Shown in pieces: positions 35,843 to 45,516 of a stretch of 57,795 nucleotides of DNA. The notes beneath the pieces are model-generated. The model was given only the letters and a program-made list of their open reading frames with translations. It was not told the DNA's origin and ran no database searches. Origin of the DNA: an uncultured Neomegalonema sp. (GTDB lineage: Bacteria; Pseudomonadota; Alphaproteobacteria; Rhodobacterales; Rhodobacteraceae). The stretch is taken from assembly GCA_938008165.1 (NCBI GenBank), contig CALLLP010000002.1:1-57795 (forward strand). Direction: 5' to 3'. Numbering within the stretch: the first letter of the stretch is position 1; every line of letters starts with the position of its first letter. Made by a program: the position numbers and the translations under genes.

Positions 35843-37204
35843 ATGGTTGACGATCATTCTTGCGGTGCGATGGTGCGGGCGCCATCAATGCCCGGCCCGC
35901 ATGAAGGATATATGCCGGGCTTCGGAAACGATTTCGAGACCGAGGCCCTGCCCGGCGCCCTACCCCAAGGCATGAACTCGCCGCAGAAATGCGAATACGG
36001 CCTCTATGGCGAACAGCTTTCGGGCACTGCTTTTACGGCGCCAAGTCACCAGAACGAGCGCACATGGTGCTATCGCATCCGCCCATCGGTGAAGCATGTG
36101 CACCGCTTTGAAAAGATCGACCTGCCCTATTGGAAATCGGCCCCGCATATCGTCGAGGATGTTGTCTCGCTGGGTCAGTATCGATGGAATCCCGTACCCC
36201 ATGGTGAGACAGCGCTGACATGGCTGACGGGCATGCGCACCATGACGACGGCGGGGGATGTATCGACACAGCTGGGCATGGCCAGCCATGTCTATCTTGT
36301 CACCGACAGCATGGCGGACAGCTATTTTTACTCCGCTGACAGTGAATTGCTGGTGGTCCCGCAGGAGGGGCGCTTGCGGTTCTGTACCGAGCTGGGGATC
36401 ATCGATATCGCACCGCAGGAAATCGCGATCCTGCCGCGCGGATTGGTCTATCGGGTCGAGGTTTTGGACGGGCCGTGTCGCGGGTTTGTCTGCGAGAATT
36501 ACGGACAGAAATTCGCACTGCCGGGCCGGGGACCGATCGGGGCGAATTGCATGGCCAATCCGCGCGACTTCAAGACCCCCGTTGCGGCCTTCGAGGATCG
36601 GGAGGTGCCCTCCACCGTGACCGTGAAATGGTGCGGGCAGTTTCATGAAACACGGATCGGGCAGTCACCGCTGGATGTGGTGGCATGGCATGGGAATTAT
36701 GCGCCGGTAAAATACGATCTGCGCAGCTATTGCCCGGTGGGCGCGGTGCTGTTCGATCATCCGGACCCGTCGATTTTCACGGTCCTGACCGCGCCATCGG
36801 GGCAGGAGGGCACGGCGAATATCGATTTCGTCCTGTTCCGCGAACGCTGGATGGTGGCGGAGAACACCTTTCGCCCGCCATGGTATCACAAGAACATCAT
36901 GTCCGAGCTGATGGGCAATATCCACGGCCAATACGATGCCAAACCCAAGGGATTCATCCCCGGCGGGATCAGCCTGCACAACATGATGTTGCCCCATGGT
37001 CCCGACAGGAATGCCTTCGAAAAGGCATCCAACGCCAATCTTGGGCCGGACAAGCTGGACAATACGATGTCCTTCATGTTCGAAACGCGCTTTCCACAGC
37101 ATTTGACGGAATTTGCCGGAAAGGAAGCGCCCTTGCAGGACGATTACATCGATTGCTGGTCGGATATCGACAAGAAGTTCGATGGAACGCCGGGAAAGAA
37201 ATAG
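35843..37204 (+). CDS. hmgA: Homogentisate 1,2-dioxygenase
   Basis: Non-haem iron ring-cleaving enzyme making maleylacetoacetate from homogentisate. 453 aa. Signatures: [19 protein letters not shown] and [18 protein letters not shown] at the N-terminus; [18 protein letters not shown] (general base His); [14 protein letters not shown] (iron His and Glu); [10 protein letters not shown] (second iron His). ATG 35843 follows AAGGGGGGCG; a GTG one codon upstream is the alternative. fahA starts directly after its stop. Confidence 0.97.
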   Translation: MVDDHSCGAMVRAPSMPGPHEGYMPGFGNDFETEALPGALPQGMNSPQKCEYGLYGEQLSGTAFTAPSHQNERTWCYRIRPSVKHVHRFEKIDLPYWKSAPHIVEDVVSLGQYRWNPVPHGETALTWLTGMRTMTTAGDVSTQLGMASHVYLVTDSMADSYFYSADSELLVVPQEGRLRFCTELGIIDIAPQEIAILPRGLVYRVEVLDGPCRGFVCENYGQKFALPGRGPIGANCMANPRDFKTPVAAFEDREVPSTVTVKWCGQFHETRIGQSPLDVVAWHGNYAPVKYDLRSYCPVGAVLFDHPDPSIFTVLTAPSGQEGTANIDFVLFRERWMVAENTFRPPWYHKNIMSELMGNIHGQYDAKPKGFIPGGISLHNMMLPHGPDRNAFEKASNANLGPDKLDNTMSFMFETRFPQHLTEFAGKEAPLQDDYIDCWSDIDKKFDGTPGKK

Positions 37205-38464
37205 ATGGGCTTGATGAAAAGCTGGGTGCGCAGCGCCAATGCGGCGGCGGCACCTTTTCCGCTCAATAACCTGCCCTATGGCGTCTTTTCGGCGGCGGGC
37301 GCGCCCCCGCGTTGCGGCGTGGCCATCGGGGACAGGATCCTCGATCTTGCGGCCTGCGAGCGCGCCGGATTGGTCCGGGCCGGGGGGGCGCTGACCGGGG
37401 ATAGCTGGAATGCCTTCATGGCGCAGGGAATGGCCGAATGGACTGCGCTTCGGGCACGGCTGACCGCATTGCTGGCCGAAGACAGCGCCGAGCGGGGGGC
37501 GGTGGAGCCGTTTCTGGTGGCGCAATCCGGGGCGGTGATGCATCTGCCGATCCGGGTGGCGGAATATACCGATTTCTACTCGGGGCGGCATCACGCGACC
37601 AATGTGGGAACGATGTTCCGGGGGGCCGAGAATGCCCTGCCGCCGAACTGGCTGCATATCCCCATCGCCTATAATGGCCGCGCGTCTTCGGTCGTGGTAT
37701 CGGGCACGGATATTCGCCGTCCCTGGGGCCAGATCAAGGGCCGCGACGATGCACAGCCGCGCTTTGCCCCCTCCGCCCGCTTCGATATCGAGCTGGAGAT
37801 GGGGGCCATCGTCGGCATGCCCAGCACCGGGCCGATCACGGTGGCAGAAGCGGACGCGCATCTCTTCGGCTATGTCCTGCTGAACGACTGGTCCGCCCGC
37901 GATATTCAGGGCTGGGAATACCAGCCGCTGGGGCCATTTCAGGCCAAGGCGACCGCCACGTCCATCAGCCCATGGATCGTCACCGCCGCCGCGCTCGCCC
38001 CCTTCCGCTGCGATCCACCGGCGCGGGAGGTGGCGCTGCTGGATCACCTGAAGGATGATGGCCCGATGCTGTTCGATATCGACCTGTCCGTAACCCTCGC
38101 CCCCAAGGGGCAGCCCGCCAGCACCATCACGCGCACGAATTACAACGAGATGTACTATTCCGCCGCGCAACAACTCGCCCATCACACCACATCCGGCTGT
38201 CCGATGCGCACCGGCGACCTGCTGGGATCGGGCACGATTTCGGGGCCGGAGCGGGGCAATCGCGGTTCCTTACTGGAGCTGTGCTGGGGCGGGAAAGAGC
38301 CGCTGACGCTCGATACCGGCGAGACGCGCCGCTTCATCGAGGATGGCGACACCCTGACCCTGACCGGGGCCGCGCGGGGGAGCGGCTATACCATCGGGTT
38401 CGGGGAGTGCACCGGCACCGTCCTGCCCGCCCATCCCGACCCCTATGCCCGGAAAACACGATAG
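37205..38464 (+). CDS. fahA: Fumarylacetoacetase
   Basis: Hydrolyses fumarylacetoacetate to fumarate and acetoacetate, the last step of homogentisate breakdown. 419 aa. Signatures: VAEYTDFYSGRHHATNVGTMFRG (metal Asp and catalytic His), RFDIELEMGAIVG (metal Glu pair), LLNDWSARDIQGWEYQPLGPF (metal Asp), and TSGCPMRTGDLLGSGTISGP near the end. The ATG follows hmgA's stop immediately. No maleylacetoacetate isomerase (maiA) lies between or after them here. Confidence 0.96.
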   Translation: MGLMKSWVRSANAAAAPFPLNNLPYGVFSAAGAPPRCGVAIGDRILDLAACERAGLVRAGGALTGDSWNAFMAQGMAEWTALRARLTALLAEDSAERGAVEPFLVAQSGAVMHLPIRVAEYTDFYSGRHHATNVGTMFRGAENALPPNWLHIPIAYNGRASSVVVSGTDIRRPWGQIKGRDDAQPRFAPSARFDIELEMGAIVGMPSTGPITVAEADAHLFGYVLLNDWSARDIQGWEYQPLGPFQAKATATSISPWIVTAAALAPFRCDPPAREVALLDHLKDDGPMLFDIDLSVTLAPKGQPASTITRTNYNEMYYSAAQQLAHHTTSGCPMRTGDLLGSGTISGPERGNRGSLLELCWGGKEPLTLDTGETRRFIEDGDTLTLTGAARGSGYTIGFGECTGTVLPAHPDPYARKTR

Positions 38465-38474
38465 GAGACCACCC

Positions 38475-39425
38475 ATGGCCAAGGCTTTCGCATCCCAAGG
38501 GGATATGAGCGAAAAGAAGATCACCTTCGACGAGATCGGCGCGGGCCTCTATGCCTTCACCGCCGAAGGCGACCCTAATTCCGGCGTCATCATCGGTGAT
38601 GACAGCGTGATGATCGTCGAGGCGCAGGCGACCCCCCGGCTGGCCCGCAAGGTCATCGAAAAGGTGCGCGAGGTGACCGACAAACCGATCAGCCATGTCG
38701 TCCTGACCCATTACCACGCCGTGCGGGTGCTGGGCGCATCGGCCTTCGAGGCGGATCAGATCATCATGTCCGATGCCGCCCGCGCCATGGTCGTGGAACG
38801 CGGACAGGAAGATTGGGACAGCGAATTCCAGCGCTTTCCTCGCCTGTTCGAAGGACATGAAAGCATCCCTGGCCTGACATGGCCGACCACGACCTTCAGC
38901 GAATCCCTGACCGTCTATCTGGGCAGTCGCCGGATCGATATCCGCCAGATTGGCCGCGCCCATACCGCTGGCGACGCGGTGATCCATGTGCCGGACCAGA
39001 ATGTGATGTTCACCGGCGATATCGTGGAGGATCATTCCGCCTGCTATTGCGGCGACGGATATTTCGCGGATTGGGGCCAGACGCTCGACAAGATCGTCGC
39101 CTATGACGTCGATGCCATCGCGCCGGGTCGGGGGGGCGCCTTGATCGGCAAGGATGCCGTGGACCGGGCCATCGAAAGCACCCGCGATTTCGTGCACTCG
39201 ACCTATGAACCTGCAAAAAAGGTCGCCATGAAGGGCGGCAGTCTCAAGGATGCATGGGATGCGGTGCGCGCAGCCTGCGACCCGAAATTTTCGGATTATG
39301 CGATCTACGAGCACTGCCTGCCCTTCAATGTCAGCCGCGCCTATGACGAGGCTCGCGGCATCTGGCACCCGCGCATCTGGACCGATCAACGCGATCTGGA
39401 GATGTGGGCGCAGCTTCAGGGCTAG
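38475..39425 (+). CDS. MBL-fold protein with altered metal motif
   Basis: 316 aa from ATG 38475 (AGGAGACC ahead). Metallo-beta-lactamase fold: AEGDPNSGVIIGDDSVMIVEAQ, then LTHYHAVRVLGAS in the place where HxHxDH is expected, so the second half (Asp and His of site 2) is absent. Later ligands are present: GRAHTAGDAVIH and MFTGDIVEDH. Thus it may bind one metal, or none. Located in the homogentisate operon between fahA and a flavin monooxygenase; role unknown, perhaps a hydrolase for an aromatic thioester/lactone intermediate, which is inference. Confidence 0.82.
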   Translation: MAKAFASQGDMSEKKITFDEIGAGLYAFTAEGDPNSGVIIGDDSVMIVEAQATPRLARKVIEKVREVTDKPISHVVLTHYHAVRVLGASAFEADQIIMSDAARAMVVERGQEDWDSEFQRFPRLFEGHESIPGLTWPTTTFSESLTVYLGSRRIDIRQIGRAHTAGDAVIHVPDQNVMFTGDIVEDHSACYCGDGYFADWGQTLDKIVAYDVDAIAPGRGGALIGKDAVDRAIESTRDFVHSTYEPAKKVAMKGGSLKDAWDAVRAACDPKFSDYAIYEHCLPFNVSRAYDEARGIWHPRIWTDQRDLEMWAQLQG

Positions 39426-39448
39426 AGCGGCGCGCAGGAGGGCGATCC

Positions 39449-41074
39449 ATGGTCGATAAGCGATACGATATCGTGTTCAAGCTTTACCCTTATGAAAAAA
39501 GGGCCGCGCAGGACGCCCCGGCCCAGCGCCATCCAGTCGTGATCGTCGGGGGCGGCCCGGTCGGCATGGCCGCCGCCCTCGATCTGGGGCGCAGGGGCAC
39601 CCCCGTTCTGGTGCTGGACGATCATGAAGGCGTCGGACAAGGCAGCCGCGCGATCTGTTTTGCAAAACGGACACTGGAAATCTGCGACCGTCTGGGCGCG
39701 GGCGAGGCGATGGTCGACAAGGGCGTCGTCTGGAGCGTGGGCAAGGTGTTCCATGGCGAGGACCGGGTCTTCGAATTCAACCTCCAGCCCGAAGACGGCC
39801 ACCGCAGGCCCGCCTTTATCAACCTGCAACAGCCCTATTTCGAGAAATTCCTCGTGGATGCGGTGCGCCAGGCACAGGCCAAGGGCGCGCCCATCGACAT
39901 TCGGGGGGGAAACGCCGTTACCGCGATCGACCGGCATGACGACCATGTCGCCCTCACGGTCGATACCGTGGACGGTTCCTATCGGGTCGAGGCCGATTGG
40001 TTGATCGCCTGCGACGGGGCGCGCTCGCCAATTCGGGATATGCTGGGCCTGAGTTTTGACGGGCGGGTTTTCGAGGATAATTTCCTGATCGCCGATGTGA
40101 AGATGACCGCCGATTTCCCCACGGAGCGCTGGTTCTGGTTCGAGCCACCCTTCAAGGATAGCGGCGCCTCCGCCCTGTTGCACAAACAACCGGACGACAT
40201 CTGGCGCATCGATTTTCAACTCGGTTGGGATATCGACCGCGCCAAGGAACTGAAGGAAGAAAACATCCGCGCGCGGGTCGATGCCATGCTGGGCGAGGGG
40301 GCGCAATACGCGCTGGAATGGACCTCGATCTATACCTTTCAGTGCCGCCGGATGCAGGATTTTCGCCATGGCCGCGTGATCTTTGCCGGGGACAGCGCGC
40401 ATCAGGTATCGCCCTTTGGCGCGCGGGGGGCGAATTCCGGGGTGCAGGACGCGGATAACCTCGCGTGGAAACTCGATCTGGTCGTCCGGGGGCTGGCGCC
40501 CGATACGCTGCTCGACAGCTATTCGCAGGAGCGGATTCACGGAGCCGATGAGAATATCCTCAATTCGACCCGCGCCACGGATTTCCTGACCCCGAAAAGC
40601 GCCATGAGCAAGATTTTCCGCAACGCGGTTCTCGAACTCGCCCGCGAGCATGCCTTTGCGCGGCCATTGGTCAATTCGGGTCGCCTGTCGGTGCCCTGTA
40701 TCTATGACGGGTTGCCGCTGAATGGTCCTGACACCCTGCCGGGGCCAGCCAGAACGCGGGTCGGCGCGCCCTGCGTGGATGCGCCTTTGCCGGATGGCTT
40801 TTTGTTGGAACGGTTGAACGGGGCGTTCACGCTGCTGGCCATCGATACGGAGCCTCCCGCCCTCGACGAGATCGATGGCATTCCGATCGCCTCGGTTGCG
40901 CTGTCCACCGCGCGCGACGATCCCACCGGCGCACTGCGCGAACGCTATCTCGGCGAGGCGGATCGCGCGGTCTACCTGATCCGCCCGGACCAGCATGTCG
41001 CAGCACGGTGGGCGGAGGCGGAAATTGCCGACATCCGGGCCGCAATGCGGATCGCAACGGGAAAGGGACACTGA
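39449..41074 (+). CDS. FAD-dependent aromatic monooxygenase, MhpA-like
   Basis: 541 aa from ATG 39449. Class A flavin monooxygenase: VVIVGGGPVGMAAALDLGRRG (FAD Rossmann), DGARSPIRDMLGL (the DG motif), GRVIFAGDSAHQVSPFGARGANSGVQDADNLAWKL (GD motif), and a C-terminal thioredoxin-like region as in 3-(3-hydroxyphenyl)propionate hydroxylases. It likely hydroxylates a phenolic substrate; because homogentisate dioxygenase lies in the same operon, a hydroxyphenylacetate-type substrate is the simplest guess. Directly follows the MBL gene and precedes the DUF2783 gene by 2 bases. Confidence 0.88.
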   Translation: MVDKRYDIVFKLYPYEKRAAQDAPAQRHPVVIVGGGPVGMAAALDLGRRGTPVLVLDDHEGVGQGSRAICFAKRTLEICDRLGAGEAMVDKGVVWSVGKVFHGEDRVFEFNLQPEDGHRRPAFINLQQPYFEKFLVDAVRQAQAKGAPIDIRGGNAVTAIDRHDDHVALTVDTVDGSYRVEADWLIACDGARSPIRDMLGLSFDGRVFEDNFLIADVKMTADFPTERWFWFEPPFKDSGASALLHKQPDDIWRIDFQLGWDIDRAKELKEENIRARVDAMLGEGAQYALEWTSIYTFQCRRMQDFRHGRVIFAGDSAHQVSPFGARGANSGVQDADNLAWKLDLVVRGLAPDTLLDSYSQERIHGADENILNSTRATDFLTPKSAMSKIFRNAVLELAREHAFARPLVNSGRLSVPCIYDGLPLNGPDTLPGPARTRVGAPCVDAPLPDGFLLERLNGAFTLLAIDTEPPALDEIDGIPIASVALSTARDDPTGALRERYLGEADRAVYLIRPDQHVAARWAEAEIADIRAAMRIATGKGH

Positions 41075-41076
41075 TT

Positions 41077-41265
41077 ATGGGCCTCAACCTGACCCCCAAC
41101 ATTGCCGATCCCGACGGATTCTATGACGAACTTCTCTCGGCGCATCACGGTCTGAGCAAAGATGAGAGCGACGCCTATAACGCGCGCCTGCTGCTCATTC
41201 TGGCCAATCATATCGGCGACCGGGCCACCCTCAGCGCCGCCCTCAAGGCCGCCCGAAAGAGCTGA
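41077..41265 (+). CDS. DUF2783 small protein
   Basis: 62 aa, beginning MGLNLTPNIADPDGFYDELL and ending LANHIGDRATLSAALKAARKS. This matches the short DUF2783 family that accompanies MhpA-like monooxygenases in alpha- and betaproteobacteria. It starts two bases after the monooxygenase stop, so is co-translated. No catalytic motif; an accessory or assembly role for the monooxygenase is inference. Confidence 0.8.
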   Translation: MGLNLTPNIADPDGFYDELLSAHHGLSKDESDAYNARLLLILANHIGDRATLSAALKAARKS

Positions 41266-41406
41266 GCATCAATCCCGCAGGACGGGCTTTACAGGGGGCG
41301 GGATGTGACGCCCTATATACAGGATGCCGGAATTTCCTCCGATTGGCGGCTGGACGCATTCTCGCGCCGGTAACGCGCCGGGCTGCGGCACATAAGGAGA
41401 GCGGCG

Positions 41407-43110
41407 ATGGAGAACGAACACGGTATCCGCGCGGGGCTGACCAATTACGGCGACCGGGATTTCGCGGCCTATCTGCGATCGTCCTTTGCTCGCTCGATGG
41501 GGCTGTCTAAGGACATGCTGGCAAAGCCCATCGTCGGCATCGCCATGACACCCTCAGGGTTCAACAATTGTCATCGCACGATGCCCGAACTGGTCGAGGC
41601 CGTTTCGCGCGGAGTGCTGGCGGCGGGGGCACTGCCCCGGCCCTTTCCGACCGTCTCGCTGGGCGAGGTGTTCCTGAACCCGACCAGCATGGTCTATCGC
41701 AACCTGATGTCGATGGACACGGAGGAAATGGTACGCGCACAGCCAATGGATGCGGTCGTGCTGATCGGTGGCTGCGACAAGACCGTTCCGGCGCAGCTGA
41801 TGGGCGCAGCATCGGCGGATGTTCCGGCGGTGCAGCTGGTGACCGGGCCGATGATGACCGGGCGCCACCGGGGCGAGCGGCTGGGCGCCTGCACCGATTG
41901 TCGCCGCTTCTGGGGCAAGTACCGCGCGGGCGACGTGGCGGCGGAGGAAATCGCGCTGGTCGAGGGGCGATTGGCCACCACGGCGGGCACCTGCGCGGTG
42001 ATGGGCACGGCCAGTACGATGGCCTGTATCGCCGAAACCCTCGGTATGTCTCTGCCCGGCAGCGCCGCAATCCCGGCGGTTCACGCGGATCGGCTGGTCG
42101 TCGCCGAATATAGCGGCAAAACCGCCGTAGACCTGATCCACGCGCCGCGATTGCCAAGCGAGATCATCACCGAACACTCGGTCGAGAACGCCTTTCGCGT
42201 GCTGATGGCCGTCAGCGGATCGACCAATGCCATCGTGCATCTGACCGCCATAGCGGGCCGTCTGGGCATCCATATCTCCGACACTCGCCTGAACGAGATT
42301 TCGGACGAGACGCCCGTTCTGGTCGATCTGAAACCCGTAGGCGACGGCTATATGGAAGATTTCTTCGCCGCCGGGGGCGTGGGGGCGATCCTGCGCGAAC
42401 TGCGCCCTCTGCTGCATCTCGATACCGTCGATGTGACGGGCCAGCGGCTGGGCGACCGGCTGGAACCGGCGATGGAATGGGTTGACCGCCGGGTGATCCG
42501 CAGTGTCGACGATCCGGTTTCGCAAGAGGGCGGGTTGATCGCTCTGACCGGCAATCTGGCCCCGGATGGCGCGATCTTCAAGCGCGCCGCCGCAACGCCG
42601 GACCTGTTCGAGACCGAAGCGCGGGCGGTGGTCTTCGACGGGCTGGAAGACCTCGCGCGGCGGGTGGATGACCCCGATCTGGACATCGACCCGACAGATA
42701 TCATGGTCCTGCGCAATGCTGGCCCCGTCGCCGCCGGAATGCCGGAAGCCGGATACCTGCCGATCCCCAAAAAACTGGCCCGGCAGGGGGTGAAGGATAT
42801 GGTGCGGATATCCGATGCGCGAATGTCCGGCACGGCCTTCGGCACCATCGTCCTGCATATCTCGCCCGAAGCCGCCGTGGGCGGGCCTTTGGCGGCGGTC
42901 AGGACCGGCGACCGGATACGGTTATCCGTGGCCGAAAAACGCATTGATTTGCAGGTTTCCGCAGACGAAATCGACCGGCGGCTGGCCACGCATACCCCGC
43001 CCGCGCCCCATAAACGCGGCTATCGCGCCCTCTATGACCGCACGGTCCTACAGGCCCCCAAAGGATGCGATTTCGATTTTCTCACCCAATCCGGCACCGC
43101 AGAGGATTAG
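41407..43110 (+). CDS. IlvD/Edd family dehydratase (sugar-acid type)
   Basis: 567-aa iron-sulfur dehydratase. Features: PSGFNNCHRTMPELVEAV, GGCDKTVPAQLMGA (first cluster Cys), the ACTDC segment and TAGTCAVMGTASTMAC (further cluster Cys), and RISDARMSGTAFGTI near the end, where Ser is catalytic. Family covers dihydroxyacid, arabonate, xylonate and gluconate dehydratases. The shortened N-terminus and GACTDCRRFW are more like the sugar-acid or orphan branch than the biosynthetic IlvD; substrate cannot be decided. Stands alone, with AAGGAG site, convergent with tdm. Confidence 0.85.
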   Translation: MENEHGIRAGLTNYGDRDFAAYLRSSFARSMGLSKDMLAKPIVGIAMTPSGFNNCHRTMPELVEAVSRGVLAAGALPRPFPTVSLGEVFLNPTSMVYRNLMSMDTEEMVRAQPMDAVVLIGGCDKTVPAQLMGAASADVPAVQLVTGPMMTGRHRGERLGACTDCRRFWGKYRAGDVAAEEIALVEGRLATTAGTCAVMGTASTMACIAETLGMSLPGSAAIPAVHADRLVVAEYSGKTAVDLIHAPRLPSEIITEHSVENAFRVLMAVSGSTNAIVHLTAIAGRLGIHISDTRLNEISDETPVLVDLKPVGDGYMEDFFAAGGVGAILRELRPLLHLDTVDVTGQRLGDRLEPAMEWVDRRVIRSVDDPVSQEGGLIALTGNLAPDGAIFKRAAATPDLFETEARAVVFDGLEDLARRVDDPDLDIDPTDIMVLRNAGPVAAGMPEAGYLPIPKKLARQGVKDMVRISDARMSGTAFGTIVLHISPEAAVGGPLAAVRTGDRIRLSVAEKRIDLQVSADEIDRRLATHTPPAPHKRGYRALYDRTVLQAPKGCDFDFLTQSGTAED

Positions 43111-43143
43111 AATGATCGCCGATCACTCTACGTCATCCTCCCC

Positions 43144-43162
43144 TTACGGGCATCACCCGTAA
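43144..43162. terminator. Short hairpin at the convergent end of tdm
   Basis: TTACGGG (43144-43150) pairs with CCCGTAA (43156-43162), 5-base loop, overlapping the tdm stop codon. It lies between the convergent dehydratase and tdm genes and may act as a weak terminator in either direction; T tracts are lacking. Confidence 0.4.
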
Positions 43163-45516
43163 TTGCCCTTCGCGCGCTCTTTGGTTGGGTCGAAATGAGC
43201 GAAGCGCACGACTTCGGCTTGCAGGCGCTTTTGGTGGCCGTCAAGCTGGCCGATCTCCAACGCCGTGCCGATCTCCGCATGGGTCGCGTCGACCCGCGCC
43301 AAGGCGATGACCTTGCCAAGAATGGGCGACTTGACGGCAGAGGTGACGACCCCGACCTGCGCCTTGCCCAGCCGCACGCAATCGCCATGGACCGGCACAT
43401 TCCCGCCCTGCACATCAAGACCCACCAGTTTTTCGCGCGGGTTTGCCTTGCGCCGCTCGATGGCGGTCCGGCCTATGAAATCGTCTTCTTGAGTCTTCAG
43501 CGGCACCGTAAAGCCGATCCCCGCCTCAAAAGGATCGGTCTGATCCGAGAATTCGTTGCCCGCGATGATCAACCCCGCTTCGATGCGCAGCATATCGAGC
43601 GCCGCAAAGCCGCAGGGCTTTAGCCCATGGGCCTGCCCCGCCTCCCAGATCGCATCGAAGACCTCGACGGCATCGCGCGGATGGCAAAAGATTTCATAGC
43701 CCAATTCGCCCGTATAGCCCGTGCGCGAGACGACGACCGGCGTGCCCTGCACATCGCCGATGCGCGCCGGGGCAAAGCGGAACCAGCCCAGTTCGGCCAT
43801 CGTCGGCTGATCGGGATTGGTATAGAAAACCGCTTCCATGATCGCGCGGCTATTCGGTCCCTGCACGGCGATATTGTGCATCTGATCGGTCGAGGAGCGC
43901 ACCCATGCCTGAAGCCCGTGCTTCTTCGCCTGCTCGCGCAGCCACAGGCCCGAATCGTCATTGCCGCCGATCCAGCGGAACAGATCATCGCCAAGGCGAA
44001 ACACCGTGCCGTCATCGATCATGCCGCCATGCTCGTAGCACATGGCCGTATAGACCACGCCGCCCACGGCCAGTTTCTTGATATTGCGGGTCACACACAT
44101 CTGGACCAGCTTTTCGGCATCCGGCCCGGTCACCTCATATTTACGCAAGCCGGACATATCCATGATACCCGCCGCCTCGCGCACGGCCCAGTATTCGCCG
44201 ATGGTGCCGGTGTCGTTCATCTTGTTGGGCAGCCAATAGCCGCCATATTCCCCAAAATCGCGGGTAAAGCGGGCGAAGCATTCATGAAAGCCCGTTTTTC
44301 TGGTTTCCTGCAAATCCGCCTCCACGCTCGCGCGCCATCCGATCGAGCGCTCGAAAGTCTCGCCCGCGCCATAGACGCGCACCTGAATATCCGTCGGGTC
44401 CCAGCCATTCGTCGCATCGATATCCGACGGGCAGGCCGTGGAGACGCAGACCAGATCGTCAAGCGCCTGCATCAACAGGTAATCGCCGGGGCGCGTCCAC
44501 GGGTCGTCATTCGAAATCTGATGCGCGTCATCAAGCATCGTATTGTAGAAAAAGTTGAGCGCAGGCCAGCTTTTGCGCGGCTTCAACCCGAATGCAGCGG
44601 TCGTGTAATTGATATTATCGGTGCAGTTCACATGCCCCGGATATCCCACATCATCGTAATAGCGCGCGGTACAGGCCGAACCGAATGTATCGTGGCGACC
44701 CACAGTATCTTGCACGATCTCGACCAGCGGCTCATGGTCCACGGTCCAGAATTTCGACAGGAGACCCGGCTGCGGATAAAGCCCCCCGACCAGCGAGCGG
44801 GTCGTGGTGGGGTCGATCTCATGCTCGATTCCGGCATCGAGCTTACGCTGGCTGAACGCCTGAAAATCCGAGCATTCTCGACCCTGCACGTCGAGGATCT
44901 GAATCCATTCGCCCTTTTTTACCGAATAGGCATGGGCGCGGCCCGGCGCGATATTCACGTCCATCAACGGATCGGCGAGGGGGTCGGGCGGATCAAGGCG
45001 ATCCTTGGTATGTCGGCGCTGGGCACGGCGGATATAGACGACCAGATCGGTCGGCGCGTCCTGCGCATGGGGTGACATCGGCGTGCCGGGGGCGCTGACA
45101 ATCAGCATGCCACCCGTGCTGGCGGTGAAGCTGTGCATATCGCCCGCATGGGAGCCATCGGCAAAGGCGCGCACGGCTTGGCCCCGCGCCAGATCGATGC
45201 CCCGGTCCGCAAGGGCAGCGCGCATCCTGAGCGCCGAACCGCCCCCCGCCGCCAGCAGGGCCTGCGCCCCCTCCGGCGCACCGGAGGGCGTCGCGCCCAG
45301 CATCGCGGCATCGGAGGCACCCGAAGCATCGAAGAACACCAGTTCAGCGGGCTGCAACCCCTCCCGATCCTGCACCGTGACCTCGTCACCCGCATCGATC
45401 TCGACCAGCAGCGAGCCAAGGGCGGCAACGGGATGACGCTCCATATCGTCGGGCAGGATCGGCAGGCCGGGGATGACGACCCCGCCAAATTCCAGCGGCC
45501 TCTCGAAGCCATCCAT
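43153..45516 (-). CDS. tdm: Trimethylamine N-oxide demethylase
   Basis: Converts TMAO to dimethylamine and formaldehyde. 787 aa with the two-part layout of Tdm: an N-terminal DUF1989 domain (about residues 1-380; C215 in RECSDFQAF, C282 in SACTAR and C362 in TACPSD are likely zinc ligands) and a C-terminal GcvT-like tetrahydrofolate-binding domain (about 390-787; MDMSGLRKYEVTGPDAEKLVQ, SRTGYTGELGYEIFCHPRDAV, CGFAALDMLRIEAGLIIAGNE). ATG 45516 overlaps the transporter stop by one base (TGATG). The open frame continues upstream through the permease but that part is antisense-like junk. Adjacent TMAO transporter genes support the call over a plain aminomethyltransferase. Confidence 0.9.
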   Translation of the reverse strand: MDGFERPLEFGGVVIPGLPILPDDMERHPVAALGSLLVEIDAGDEVTVQDREGLQPAELVFFDASGASDAAMLGATPSGAPEGAQALLAAGGGSALRMRAALADRGIDLARGQAVRAFADGSHAGDMHSFTASTGGMLIVSAPGTPMSPHAQDAPTDLVVYIRRAQRRHTKDRLDPPDPLADPLMDVNIAPGRAHAYSVKKGEWIQILDVQGRECSDFQAFSQRKLDAGIEHEIDPTTTRSLVGGLYPQPGLLSKFWTVDHEPLVEIVQDTVGRHDTFGSACTARYYDDVGYPGHVNCTDNINYTTAAFGLKPRKSWPALNFFYNTMLDDAHQISNDDPWTRPGDYLLMQALDDLVCVSTACPSDIDATNGWDPTDIQVRVYGAGETFERSIGWRASVEADLQETRKTGFHECFARFTRDFGEYGGYWLPNKMNDTGTIGEYWAVREAAGIMDMSGLRKYEVTGPDAEKLVQMCVTRNIKKLAVGGVVYTAMCYEHGGMIDDGTVFRLGDDLFRWIGGNDDSGLWLREQAKKHGLQAWVRSSTDQMHNIAVQGPNSRAIMEAVFYTNPDQPTMAELGWFRFAPARIGDVQGTPVVVSRTGYTGELGYEIFCHPRDAVEVFDAIWEAGQAHGLKPCGFAALDMLRIEAGLIIAGNEFSDQTDPFEAGIGFTVPLKTQEDDFIGRTAIERRKANPREKLVGLDVQGGNVPVHGDCVRLGKAQVGVVTSAVKSPILGKVIALARVDATHAEIGTALEIGQLDGHQKRLQAEVVRFAHFDPTKERAKGNYG

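Noticed and set aside
35697..35888. 63-codon minus-strand frame before hmgA
   Set aside because: It overlaps the hmgA start and ribosome binding site, with Pro/Arg/Lys-rich product and no homology that I can see.
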